Positions 8,484 to 16,467 are shown, numbered from the stretch's first letter. The stretch is 36,709 nucleotides of DNA from CAUZSN01 sp963582345 (GCA_963582345.1 CAUZSN010000012.1:1-36709); one strand, 5' to 3'. A program made the numbers and translations. Notes: generated by a model not told the origin, from the letters alone.

Positions 8484-9035
8484 TCACGATTTAACACCGA
8501 CGGTTGTTCTGCTATCTTCTTGGATGACTTCCTCTCGCAGCTCAAGCCGCTTGCGCAAATATGCCTTGGCTCGAGCCAAGCGGCTCATCACTGTTCCCAT
8601 CGGAACCTCAAGTTGTTCGGAAATTTCTTTGTAACTGAATTCGCTGAAATAGTACAAGATGAGTGGCGAACGAAACTCTTCCGAAAGTTCGTTCAACGCG
8701 TTCTGAATCTCTTCCAAATCGACCATTGAATTAATGGGCAGATTCGATGCTGGTTCGGAAATACTCCCCAGCGGCACTGTCGAGTTTCCATTGCGTCGCA
8801 AACTCTTCCGAAAAACGTTCCGAACAATCGCACACAGCCAAGCCTTGGCGTGAGAAGACTCTCGTAATTGATGCAGCTTCGGCTGAGCCATCAGAAACGT
8901 CTGCTGAGTCAAATCCTCTGCGTCCGCAACCGATCCACTCAGCCGAAACGCATAACGGTAAAGCAACGAGTAATGTTCTTCGATCAAATCAGCCAAGTTA
9001 CAGACGCACTGGCAATTGTCCATAGTGGTCATCAT
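8484..9035 (-). CDS. ECF-family RNA polymerase sigma factor
   Basis: Extracytoplasmic-function sigma factor that would redirect RNA polymerase to a stress or envelope regulon. The 183-aa product has region 2 (about residues 20-80, including YRYAFRLSGSVADAEDLTQQTF) and region 4 with its helix-turn-helix (about 108-165, LILYYFSEFSYKEISEQL and GTVMSRLARAK), and no region 3 or N-terminal extension. The start was taken as the ATG at 9035, which has GGGAG 11 bases upstream; TTG at 9053 and ATG at 9023 are alternatives. The downstream anti-sigma gene forms a two-gene unit with it. glcD lies 117 bases upstream on the same strand and may or may not share the transcript. Confidence 0.93.
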   Translation of the reverse strand: MMTTMDNCQCVCNLADLIEEHYSLLYRYAFRLSGSVADAEDLTQQTFLMAQPKLHQLRESSHAKAWLCAIVRNVFRKSLRRNGNSTVPLGSISEPASNLPINSMVDLEEIQNALNELSEEFRSPLILYYFSEFSYKEISEQLEVPMGTVMSRLARAKAYLRKRLELREEVIQEDSRTTVGVKS

Positions 9036-9152
9036 ATGGTGATCCGCTCCCAAAGAGTATTATTCCCGAAAGCCGAGAAAAAACTATAATTTACTTGCGT
9101 CAGCCGACTCATCATAAGTTCTTGTCTAAACAGAGGCGCGACAATCCAACTT

Positions 9153-10625
9153 CTATAGCGCTGCCTTTCGCCCAGGATGGATTTTTTCAATTTCTTCCAT
9201 GCCGCAGGCACCTGCCGTGGGTAGCACCTTGCGTGGACTGCAGCGTCCGTCGGGATTAAATGCGTTGCGGACGGCTGCCATGACTTCCAGGTCATTCGAA
9301 GTGAACATTTTGTCCATGAAATTTATTTTCTCGACGCCGATTCCATGTTCGCCTGTGACGCTGCCGCCCAACTCTAGGCATTTGCTTAAGATTTCGTCGC
9401 TGGCAGCGAGCACACGCTTGATTTGATCCTGATCACGCTCATCGAAGAGCAAGATAGGGTGGATGTTACCATCGCCAGCGTGGAACACATTCACGATGCG
9501 GATCCCGTGTCGGGCACCACTTTCACATATGAATTCAAGGATTTCCGGAAGCTTGGTGCGTGGTACAACTCCGTCCTGAGTGCAGTAGCTGGGACTCAGA
9601 CGCCCAATTGCACCGAAAGCACGCTTGCGGCATTTCCAAAGTAATTGGCGTTCACTTTCGGATTGGGCACGGCGGACTTCTCGAGCTCCTGCGTTTTGAC
9701 AGAGTTTGACAATTCTTTCCGCCTCCTCTTCAACCGCTACTTCTAGGCCGTCGACTTCGATCAGTAACACAGCTCCGGCATCTAAGGGAAATCCGAATTC
9801 GAAGGCCGCTTCCAGAGCCTCGATGATTCCTTGATCCATCATTTCCAAAGCCGCCGGCACGATTCCGTTGCCAGTGATGTTGCTGATCGCTTGTGTAGCA
9901 TCATGAACGGTTTCGAATACACCAAGTAGAGTTCGATAGGCGGCCGGATCGCGCGTTATGCGTACGACCACCTTTGTGCAGATTCCGAACGTGCCTTCGC
10001 TGCCAACAAACAGACCGGGCAGATCATAACCTGGCATATCCTGAGTTGGTCCTCCCAATGTGACTACCGAACTGTCGGGCATTACGACTTCTAATCCCAA
10101 CACATGGTTAACCGTAACTCCGTATTTCAGCGTGTGCGGTCCACCCGAGTTGGTCGCAACGTTGCCACCAATCGTGCACGCGCCCTGGCTGGACGGATCA
10201 GGAGCATAGTGGTAGCCGGAGTCCTTCAATTGCTGCGTCAAGTGAATATTGACTAGTCCCGGCTCGACTACCGCATACCGATCACGCAGGTTGATTTCAA
10301 CGATTCGCTTCATACGTGTCAGACTAATCATCACTCCCCCGCCGACCGGCAGGCACCCGCCCGCCAAACTGGTGCCGGCACCTCGCGGTACAAACGGGAC
10401 GTCGAATTCGTTGCACAACTTAACGATCTTTACGACCTGTTCTGTGCAGGTCGGCAATAAAACGACATCGGGAATTTTCTTATTAACGACGTAGCCGTCG
10501 CATTCGTAAACCAGCAGTTCGTCTGGGCCGTACAAGCAACCATCATGACCGACGACCTGATGGAATCGGTTAATGAGTCCCTCTGACACCGCCGTCTCGT
10601 TATGAATACTGACTGGATCGGTCAT
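9153..10625 (-). CDS. glcD: FAD-linked oxidase, glycolate oxidase GlcD-like
   Basis: Flavoprotein of the GlcD/D-lactate dehydrogenase group, oxidising an alpha-hydroxy acid such as glycolate or D-lactate. The 490-aa protein has the FAD_binding_4 (PCMH) fold in the first 230 residues, with PRGAGTSLAGG (80-90) and the flavin-binding segment DPSSQGACTIGGNVATNSGG, and the FAD-oxidase C-terminal domain with GDGNIHP and GSVTGEHGIG. The final cysteine-containing tail is typical of planctomycete members. No glcE or glcF subunit gene is adjacent, so it may act alone or with subunits encoded elsewhere. Substrate is inferred from the family only. Confidence 0.9.
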   Translation of the reverse strand: MTDPVSIHNETAVSEGLINRFHQVVGHDGCLYGPDELLVYECDGYVVNKKIPDVVLLPTCTEQVVKIVKLCNEFDVPFVPRGAGTSLAGGCLPVGGGVMISLTRMKRIVEINLRDRYAVVEPGLVNIHLTQQLKDSGYHYAPDPSSQGACTIGGNVATNSGGPHTLKYGVTVNHVLGLEVVMPDSSVVTLGGPTQDMPGYDLPGLFVGSEGTFGICTKVVVRITRDPAAYRTLLGVFETVHDATQAISNITGNGIVPAALEMMDQGIIEALEAAFEFGFPLDAGAVLLIEVDGLEVAVEEEAERIVKLCQNAGAREVRRAQSESERQLLWKCRKRAFGAIGRLSPSYCTQDGVVPRTKLPEILEFICESGARHGIRIVNVFHAGDGNIHPILLFDERDQDQIKRVLAASDEILSKCLELGGSVTGEHGIGVEKINFMDKMFTSNDLEVMAAVRNAFNPDGRCSPRKVLPTAGACGMEEIEKIHPGRKAAL

Positions 10626-10691
10626 TATTTCGAGGCTCGATCTATCCGGAAATAATTTTCCAAATCAATCGTGAGTTCCTAGTGCCCAACG

Positions 10692-11009
10692 TTACGAATC
10701 TGTAGTTTTCAACCCTTGCCCCAGAGTATCTTCAATACTTTTTATTTTTGAAGATAATCGTCCCGAAGCGCCTTTACGGGCATCGACTTTGATCGTACAG
10801 GTAATACGGTCACAATCGGTGCTCATGGATTCGTAACAGCTCTTCACGACGTCGAAAACCTGGTCCCATTCACCTTCCAAGACCGTACCCATCGCGTGCA
10901 GACGATAGTCGAGGCCGCTGGAGTCGACGATCTCCAATGACCTAGCCACATACTTGCTGACGCTTTCGCCTTTGCTCAAGGGGGACATACTGAATTCAAG
11001 CAAGACCAT
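10692..11009 (-). CDS. Thiamine-binding family protein (DUF77/MTH1187-like)
   Basis: This small protein of 105 aa belongs to the MTH1187/YkoF-type ferredoxin-like fold family, some members of which bind thiamine. It shows the characteristic N-terminal strand (VLLEFSMSPL), the SVSKYVARSLEIVDSSGLDYRLHAMGT segment and the VLEGEWDQVF segment. The start at 11009 is supported by GAGAGG 8 bases upstream. It lies 66 bases upstream of glcD on the same strand, so the two may be cotranscribed. The role in the cell is not established; thiamine binding is inferred from relatives. Confidence 0.85.
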   Translation of the reverse strand: MVLLEFSMSPLSKGESVSKYVARSLEIVDSSGLDYRLHAMGTVLEGEWDQVFDVVKSCYESMSTDCDRITCTIKVDARKGASGRLSSKIKSIEDTLGQGLKTTDS

Positions 11010-11155
11010 GATCGGATCCTCTCATTTGTCGGACCGCTACCAGCATCACAGTCCTCACTACGCCAACGAATATTTTCATTCGCGGGGACGTAGCGTCCTC
11101 TGCAGTCCATTCTAGATGAGCGCAATAAACTTACAATGCCTCACAATGCTCAAGA

Positions 11156-11522
11156 TTAACGGCGGGCGGAACGCAGTGGTTTGTCGGTGTGAACGCGCAG
11201 GTAAATGAGTGTCTTCCGCAACAGGCTCGCCGCGGCAGGAGCCGCAACGACCCGCCATAGTAGTTCTCGCCGACAGACAGCTCATCCACGGCCATCAGGC
11301 CAGCATTTTTGGATTCGCTGTGGGAGCACTACAAACAAACGAGCTGACGTAACATTTCGAAGAGTTTGCCGGGTCAGGTTTTTGCGAGGTGCCGGTTTTT
11401 CCGAACACTGTGTAGTTATTCAGCACGGTTTTCTGTCCGGTGCCTCGCAAAACGACGTTGGTCATTGGACCTTCGACAATTCATTGAGCCACTTCCGCTC
11501 GCACAGTTTGCGACACGATCAT
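11156..11522 (-). pseudogene. ftsI: Remnant of ftsI (penicillin-binding protein 2/3), C-terminal part
   Basis: A decayed septal transpeptidase gene. The minus strand reads IVSQTVRAEVAQ, an in-frame TGA (11483-11481), then about 61 codons including VVLRGTG, YTVFGKTGTSQKPDP (KTG active-site motif at about 11382-11402) and CYVSSFVCSAPTANPKMLA, ending at TGA 11297-11295. Adding one base there restores MAVDELSVGENYYGGS from 11295; adding another near 11247 restores VAAPAAASLLRKTLIYLRV to a TAA at 11158-11156. This order (GTG, GKTGTSQKPDP, SSF.CSAP, VDE.SVG..YYGG, VAAP) is that of the last 110-120 residues of FtsI-type penicillin-binding proteins. The upstream two thirds, including the catalytic SxxK and the SxN motif, are absent; the remnant joins directly onto the ftsL-like gene. 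Position behind mraZ-rsmH-ftsL is the canonical place of ftsI. Sequencing error could explain the indels but not the missing 450 or so codons. Confidence 0.85.
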
Positions 11523-11707
11523 CGAACCGGTTCTCCCATCTGCTGGGTCTCCACTTGCAACTTCGTGTGAGCAGCCAGCAGAATCTCTTTGCGGTGATGT
11601 TGGTGACTCAAAGCGCGACGGTACCGCAAGGTCCGCTTTTCTAATGTAACACCAGTCACTGCTACGAGCATTACCAAGACGATCACACTGCCGAATCGAA
11701 AAAACAT
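11519..11707 (-). CDS. Short FtsL-like bitopic membrane protein
   Basis: The 62-aa product has a 4-residue cytoplasmic start, one membrane helix (about residues 5-22, FGSVIVLVMLVAVTGVTL) and a charged, coiled-coil-like outer segment (RRALSHQHHRKEILL then LQVETQQMGEP). Topology, size class and place between rsmH and ftsI fit FtsL, the bitopic divisome scaffold that pairs with FtsB and FtsI; sequence identity in FtsL is always low. It starts 10 bases after the LysM gene stops, in an apparent operon. FtsL is usually 90-120 aa, so this one is short: its stop codon falls right at the junction with the ftsI remnant, and the C-terminus was probably truncated by the same deletion. Whether it is still functional is unknown. 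Confidence 0.6.
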   Translation of the reverse strand: MFFRFGSVIVLVMLVAVTGVTLEKRTLRYRRALSHQHHRKEILLAAHTKLQVETQQMGEPVR

Positions 11708-11717
11708 CGCAGCGCTA

Positions 11718-13403
11718 TTATCGGATGTCGCCAGGCATCCGCACGAGTTTCACTCGGCTGGCATCCGCTGGCATTTGCAACACCGTTCCGATTTTCAGTT
11801 TGTCCGGATTTTTCAGCCGATGTTGGTTCAATCGATAGATCTGAATCCAGCGGGAAGCTCGGCCTAGATGATCTTTTGAGATACTGGTCAGAGTATCCTT
11901 AGACCCGACTCGGTACATGAGCTGGCTGGTGTGGTCGTAGAACAATCCAGACAGTTGATACATCGACTCCGCAGGCGATTGACCGGTGTCTGACAGGATG
12001 TGTGAAGTCGTTGGCTGTTGGCTCTCGAACAGCTCCGGATAGCGTTCCTCAAGGTCCGTGAGGCTCGGTGTCAGAATTTTCAATCCCGGCCGCATGTGGT
12101 GGGGATTCGAGATCCGCTGCTGGTTGTACTGGGCCAGCGCCTGAAAGTAGCGTGCTGTCCCGTATACTTTTTTCGAAATGATCCAGTAAGTATCGTTCGG
12201 CTGCACTTGGTATTCGCCAGAATTCGGTACGGTTGAGCCGCCGAAATGAGGTATCGAGGGCTGAATAGTCGTGCTGCGAATTTCTTGTTGACGACTGGTT
12301 TGCAGCGGAAGAAAGTCACCAAACCGCTTGTCGTCAAACGTCTCTTGCCGGACCGGATCACGATTGGGTTCCTCGTTTCCAAAGCCTTCATCGGCTCGAA
12401 AAAACTGATCGTTTTTTACCAGCCTTTGACGTGTCGCGTTGACATCGTCGTTTGAATCATCGGAACCGGGAGACAACGGATTCCCAAAAGTGTCAGTCGT
12501 TGTGTTCGGAAAATGCACATCTTGTTGATCCATTTGGGCACCAAAATCTTCGCTTCTAGGTAAGCCAAACAGATCGTCTTCGACCAAGGGATTTGATGCT
12601 TCTGGTCCAATCTCCATTGATTGACCTGTGTCGGCATCGTTCAAGTTATCCGAACCGAACTTCAAGATTTGTGGTTTTTCCGATTCCTCGAGACTGAAGT
12701 CGGGTTGGCCTGATCCGATCCCCAAGTTGGTCATATTCAGGTCTTGCGGCGCCGTTTGGTTTGCAAATTCGGTACTAGACGCATCGTTTTGAGACGTCAC
12801 CGCCGGTCGTGTGTTGGCGTCGACGGTTGTTGTAGATTCTGAGCCAAAAGTATTCTCGAGTGGATCTGTAGGAAATGTTGTGTCGAGCGAATCCGTGGAA
12901 TCAGAAACAATTTTCCTTGTCGCACCTGGGCGACTCGGAAACTGATTCGAATACGTCCTCTGCATGTTATTTTCGGCATTGAACGGACCGGAATTCGTAG
13001 ATTCGGCGGCATTGACTTGTCTGTTGCTGGCGCTGAAATTGTTCACGGCCGTTCGAATGTGTGAGTCAGTGAAACCATCGATGTGATCACTGCCTTGTGT
13101 CTCGAATGGGTCTAGTCGATCCTCGTTAGCTTCCAGTGTTATCTCGTCTACGGGTGCTGTCGTCCTATCGGCTGGTGCCGAATTGATTGGCTCGACATTT
13201 GCCCACTGTGGTTCGTCGGGGTTGAGCCGTTTGTAGATGATGAATCCGAAGGCGCACACGAGGACAAAAATCAAAGACAGTCCGATCTTGGCTTCCTTCG
13301 ACATCTTCGAACTCCTGGATGTAAACCCCCAATCGTTGTCGGTTAAGTCGCCGTCGCCAGTCGCGGTTTCGTCGTAATGGTCGAAATCTTCCTGGTCAGT
13401 CAT
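11718..13403 (-). CDS. Membrane-anchored protein with two C-terminal LysM domains
   Basis: This 561-aa protein has an acidic cytoplasmic start, a single membrane helix (about residues 40-58), a disordered Asn/Ser/Thr/Asp-rich stretch of roughly 330 residues, and two LysM domains (about 398-446, YQVQPNDTYWIISKKVYG, and 497-545, YRVGSKDTLTSISKDHLG). LysM binds N-acetylglucosamine chains, so the product probably tethers the membrane to peptidoglycan across a long flexible linker. The start at 13403 gives a 4-base ATGA overlap with the rsmH stop, a sign of translational coupling; the longer frame to 13502 would overlap the conserved end of rsmH and is rejected. It sits where the cell-division genes normally continue, between rsmH and the ftsL-like gene. 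Confidence 0.85.
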   Translation of the reverse strand: MTDQEDFDHYDETATGDGDLTDNDWGFTSRSSKMSKEAKIGLSLIFVLVCAFGFIIYKRLNPDEPQWANVEPINSAPADRTTAPVDEITLEANEDRLDPFETQGSDHIDGFTDSHIRTAVNNFSASNRQVNAAESTNSGPFNAENNMQRTYSNQFPSRPGATRKIVSDSTDSLDTTFPTDPLENTFGSESTTTVDANTRPAVTSQNDASSTEFANQTAPQDLNMTNLGIGSGQPDFSLEESEKPQILKFGSDNLNDADTGQSMEIGPEASNPLVEDDLFGLPRSEDFGAQMDQQDVHFPNTTTDTFGNPLSPGSDDSNDDVNATRQRLVKNDQFFRADEGFGNEEPNRDPVRQETFDDKRFGDFLPLQTSRQQEIRSTTIQPSIPHFGGSTVPNSGEYQVQPNDTYWIISKKVYGTARYFQALAQYNQQRISNPHHMRPGLKILTPSLTDLEERYPELFESQQPTTSHILSDTGQSPAESMYQLSGLFYDHTSQLMYRVGSKDTLTSISKDHLGRASRWIQIYRLNQHRLKNPDKLKIGTVLQMPADASRVKLVRMPGDIR

Positions 13404-14317
13404 TTCTTCATTGCCGCTCTTAGTTTCGCTGAGCGTGACCGCGAATTCTCCCGTTTTTCGGCTGGTGTCGCCGTGACCGGTTTTCTTGTTAGGTTTTCCC
13501 ATCGTTCTTTATCCCGAAATGCGTGCTTAGTCAGCCTGTCTTCGAGTGAATGAAAACTGATAACAACCAATCGTCCTGTGGGCGAAAGCAAGTCGTACAG
13601 ACTATGCTGCAGCGAGGACTCCAGATGAGCCAACTCTTCGTTGACTGCAATCCGAAGTGCTTGAAAAACGCGAGTTGCTGGATGCTTTCTTGCGCGTCGC
13701 AAGAACCTGTTTGGAATGGCTTCGGCCACCACTTCGACCAAATCGCTTGCGGTGTGGACCGGACTTGCGCGACGTCTAGAAACCAATTGGCGGGCAATTC
13801 GACGACTGAATCGTTCTTCGCCGTAATCCCACAGGATATTCGCCAGTTTTCGCTCGTCGAGCCGTTTGATATACCGCCAGGCCGGCTCACCTTGCGACGT
13901 ATCATAGCGTAGATCCAGTGGGCCCGTCGAACTAAAGCTGAAGCCACGCTCCGGATCGGCCAGCTGATTCGATGAAAGGCCCAAGTCGAGCAAGATTCGA
14001 TCGACACCACGTTCCACGAGGCGTTTTGGAAGACCGGTTCCTTCCAGAGCATTGATTTTTTCCAGGACTTCGGACAGGTCAGCATAGTTGGCGTGGCGAA
14101 GGTAACAGTTGGGCTCCGAAATAACTGACGATGCCAACTCCAGCATCATGGGATCTCGGTCAAGTCCGATGAGCGTTCCCGTGGGACCAATTCGTTTTAG
14201 GATCGCTTGGCCGTGTCCTCCTGTTCCTACGGTTCCGTCAACAACGATATGTCCTGAGTGCAAATCGAGAAACTCGATTACTTCCCGCACAAGCACTGGC
14301 ACATGCAGGCTCGTCAA
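13400..14317 (-). CDS. rsmH: 16S rRNA m4C1402 methyltransferase RsmH (MraW)
   Basis: SAM-dependent enzyme that N4-methylates C1402 in the decoding centre of 16S rRNA. At 305 aa it is of normal length. It shows the N-terminal HVPVLVREV, the SAM-binding VDGTVGTGGHG (26-36), GLDRDP (51-56), LDLGLSSNQLADPERGFSF, VVISFHSLEDR and the terminal SRSAKLRA. It is the second gene of the dcw remnant, 352 bases after mraZ (usually these are close together), and it overlaps the LysM gene by four bases. Confidence 0.97.
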   Translation of the reverse strand: MTSLHVPVLVREVIEFLDLHSGHIVVDGTVGTGGHGQAILKRIGPTGTLIGLDRDPMMLELASSVISEPNCYLRHANYADLSEVLEKINALEGTGLPKRLVERGVDRILLDLGLSSNQLADPERGFSFSSTGPLDLRYDTSQGEPAWRYIKRLDERKLANILWDYGEERFSRRIARQLVSRRRASPVHTASDLVEVVAEAIPNRFLRRARKHPATRVFQALRIAVNEELAHLESSLQHSLYDLLSPTGRLVVISFHSLEDRLTKHAFRDKERWENLTRKPVTATPAEKRENSRSRSAKLRAAMKK

Positions 14318-14454
14318 ATGAATTTCTCGATCTTAGGTCGGGCAATGTAGTTCGAAGTGTAAAGATGCCATTACGAGGTGAATCAGGAATTCAACTGGGA
14401 GACGAGAAGCGCGGGATTTGTACGTATTTGTGCCAAATTTGGAAAGTCCAAAAT

Positions 14455-14498
14455 CATTCGCCTCGGGCGGCATCCATTCCACCAATTCGAGGCGAATG
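14455..14498. repeat. 11-bp inverted repeat in the mraZ-rsmH gap
   Basis: CATTCGCCTCG (14455-14465) and CGAGGCGAATG (14488-14498) match perfectly around a 22-base loop. It is the only clear structure in the 352-base gap (14318-14669) between mraZ and rsmH, where I see no gene. No T-run follows on either strand. It may attenuate or process the mraZ-rsmH transcript; the role is inferred from position only. Confidence 0.5.
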
Positions 14499-14669
14499 AC
14501 AGCGGTCAGATTGTCAAAGCAATCCTCCCGCCTGAGTCAAGGCAGCCCTTCCATGGGCGCCAGATCCGCGAAGCCCGATGAGGCAGCGGAAAGACTCGCA
14601 GTGCTCTATTTGACTGAAAGGTAGAGACATTTCTGTTAATTGATTGGTACATCGTAGCCGTTTGCCGTT

Positions 14670-15107
14670 TTATTCGAATGCTTGTTCGGCCATTTCGTCG
14701 AATTCGCGATTTCGCTCTGTCATGAACGTGTCCCAGAGGTCGTGATCCCAGATTTCGGCATGATCGTGCACTCCCAAAAGGACCGCTTCGCGTTTGAGTT
14801 GAGAAAAATCGGCCAGACGATCCGGGATCCGAATACGGCCCTGGCTGTCCAATTCGACTTTTTCCGCCCGAGAATAGAACAATCGCAGGTAATTGCGAAC
14901 TTTCGAACGATTGGACGATTTTCCAGTTAGACGTTTTGCCAAACGTTCGAAGGCCACGGGAGCATAAAGGGCCAGGGACCGATCGGTGCCGGGAGCAATG
15001 TAAAGACACGTCAAATTCTCGTCGCCGAAGTCTTCTCTCAATCGTTTAGGGATGGCAAGACGACGTTTTTCGTCAAGGCTTCGCGAGTAAGTCCCGGTAA
15101 GCGCCAT
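14670..15107 (-). CDS. mraZ: Transcriptional regulator MraZ
   Basis: DNA-binding regulator of the AbrB-like SpoVT fold that represses its own dcw operon in other bacteria. The 145-aa protein starts GTYSRSLDEKRRLAIPKR and has the second repeat KVELDSQGRIRIPDRL, the two halves of the MraZ fold. The start at 15107 (MALTGTYS) is chosen because MraZ proteins begin just there and because the frame further upstream would run through the operator and promoter. It opens the dcw remnant and has its own recognisable operator directly upstream, so autoregulation is likely retained although much of the cluster is gone. Confidence 0.95.
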   Translation of the reverse strand: MALTGTYSRSLDEKRRLAIPKRLREDFGDENLTCLYIAPGTDRSLALYAPVAFERLAKRLTGKSSNRSKVRNYLRLFYSRAEKVELDSQGRIRIPDRLADFSQLKREAVLLGVHDHAEIWDHDLWDTFMTERNREFDEMAEQAFE

Positions 15108-15121
15108 CGGTCGCCATTTTT

Positions 15122-15146
15122 CCCCACATTTCACCACCAATCCCCA
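15122..15146 (-). promoter_or_regulatory. MraZ operator: three TGGKG repeats at 10-base spacing
   Basis: On the minus strand TGGGG (15146-15142), TGGTG (15136-15132) and TGGGG (15126-15122) follow each other with exactly five bases between them. This matches the known MraZ box, TGGGN direct repeats with 5-base spacers. The first repeat overlaps the last base of the -10 hexamer and the third also sits where a ribosome-binding site for mraZ would be, so a bound MraZ would block both promoter opening and early transcription. Confidence 0.75.
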
Positions 15147-15173
15147 ATGTATCAAGCGGATTCTCAGGGTCAA
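15146..15173 (-). promoter_or_regulatory. Promoter of mraZ
   Basis: On the minus strand TTGACC (15173-15168), a 16-base spacer and TACATT (15151-15146) form a good sigma70-like promoter, with a start expected near 15140 and a short leader of about 30 bases. It abuts the MraZ operator. Confidence 0.6.
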
Positions 15174-15291
15174 GCATTAATTCTGAGATTTGATGAAATT
15201 CACCGCTGTGACTCCGCGCAGGTGTATGACACCACTGGAATTGAAGAATTCGCAATATTTTCGATGTGCCCATTCGACGACTTTGTTGTCG

Positions 15292-16425
15292 TTATTTTTC
15301 GAGCAGCAACCGGTACAACGTGTCGTACGCATCGACCATTGCTTCGAAATTAAAGCGTGTCTTTGCTAGGAATTGTGCAGCGTTTCCCATCTTTCGAGAG
15401 CTTTCAGGATTATCCAGTAATTGCGAAAGGGCTTTTTCAAGTTCTTGGGCCGATTCGCTTGGAATCAGCAGCCCGGTTTCGTTCGGCCGCACTAGTTCGT
15501 CAATCCCTTCGACATCAGTTGCAACTACGGGCAAACCAGCGGCCATAGCCTCGAGCACTGCGTTCGGCATCCCCTCCCATCGTGATGGTAGAACAAGACA
15601 CCTCGACGCCTTCAGTAATCCCGCGACATCCGCCCGCCAGCCAGCAAAGTGAACTCTGTCTGTCAAGTTTCGATGACTGACCCACTGCTTCATTTCATGC
15701 ATCAATGGACCGTTCCCAACGAACAGCACATGCAAATCCTGATATAACGGGATCAGATGTTCGGCCGCCTTTAGCAGTAAATCCGGTGCCTTTTGCTGAT
15801 CCAGACGGCCAACCGCAATGACGGTTTTATTTTGTGGGGGGATGCCGAATTCTATCAAGTTAGTGGCTACGGCATTCTGGAAACGATCGGTATCCACACC
15901 ATTAGGAATCACAGAGATTTTTTCAAATTTTAGCCCGCCCTGATGCGATGAGAACTCGGCGACTGCACGACTGACGCACACATTGTGCTCGACAAGCGCA
16001 TTGGTCCAGCGATCCAACCATAGTCGAATTCGGCCACGTTTTTCTGCAACGCGGATTCCGGAGACGATTTGCTTGACACCGGCCAATCGCCCAGCGATGC
16101 GCCCTACTATGTTCGCGTGGAACAGAAACGTTTGCAGTAAGGCCGGTTGTAATTGCCGCAGGACTCGAGTCAATCGAGCGATGACCCAAACATGCCGCCA
16201 GTCCTGTGCTCCCATACAAATCGTCGGCACATCCGCATTGGCCAAATCGTCAATCAGTACTCCGGGATCAGAAAGACAAATCACGTGCGGTTTCCACCGA
16301 TCCCGATCGAGACGGGTGACAAGCTGCACTAGCGCCCGCTCCGCGCCACCGGGATCAAGATCAGTAATGCAGAATGCCAGACTGGTCGGTTCATCTGCAA
16401 AATTCAGATCGGCGGCCAAATTCAC
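15292..16425 (-). CDS. Family 4 glycosyltransferase
   Basis: Retaining GT-B glycosyltransferase that would add a sugar from a nucleotide-sugar donor to an envelope glycan or lipid; acceptor and donor are unknown. The product is 377 aa. It shows the N-terminal ITDLDPGGAERALVQL motif, the middle IPNGVDTDRF, and the donor-binding half VGRLDQQKAPDLLLKAA, PSRWEGMPNAVLEAMAAGLPVVATDVEG with the EX7E-type glutamates. The start was taken as GTG at 16425, which has AGGAG 7 bases upstream; the open frame continues to an ATG at 16512, but that would bury the promoter of queA and adds a weak hydrophobic segment. It is upstream of mraZ on the same strand, separated by mraZ's own promoter. Confidence 0.88.
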   Translation of the reverse strand: MNLAADLNFADEPTSLAFCITDLDPGGAERALVQLVTRLDRDRWKPHVICLSDPGVLIDDLANADVPTICMGAQDWRHVWVIARLTRVLRQLQPALLQTFLFHANIVGRIAGRLAGVKQIVSGIRVAEKRGRIRLWLDRWTNALVEHNVCVSRAVAEFSSHQGGLKFEKISVIPNGVDTDRFQNAVATNLIEFGIPPQNKTVIAVGRLDQQKAPDLLLKAAEHLIPLYQDLHVLFVGNGPLMHEMKQWVSHRNLTDRVHFAGWRADVAGLLKASRCLVLPSRWEGMPNAVLEAMAAGLPVVATDVEGIDELVRPNETGLLIPSESAQELEKALSQLLDNPESSRKMGNAAQFLAKTRFNFEAMVDAYDTLYRLLLEK

Positions 16426-16461
16426 TATCAGGCTCCTGGCATGTTGATAGTTGAGGGAGTG

Positions 16462-16467
16462 TATAAT
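16462..16467 (+). promoter_or_regulatory. Consensus -10 element upstream of queA
   Basis: TATAAT occurs 88 bases before the queA start, in the divergent gap with the glycosyltransferase. No good -35 sits at the right distance (TTGATA is 12 bases upstream, too close), so the promoter is tentative. Confidence 0.3.

Noticed and set aside
11205..11644. Two plus-strand frames of 121 and 92 codons
   Set aside because: They are antisense to the ftsI remnant and the ftsL-like gene and show no motif.
13404..13502. Upstream extension of the LysM gene
   Set aside because: It would overlap the conserved C-terminus of rsmH by 103 bases; the ATGA-coupled start at 13403 is more natural.
15108..15173. 22-codon N-terminal extension of MraZ
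   Set aside because: The extension would be translated from the promoter and operator; MraZ proteins begin at the downstream ATG.
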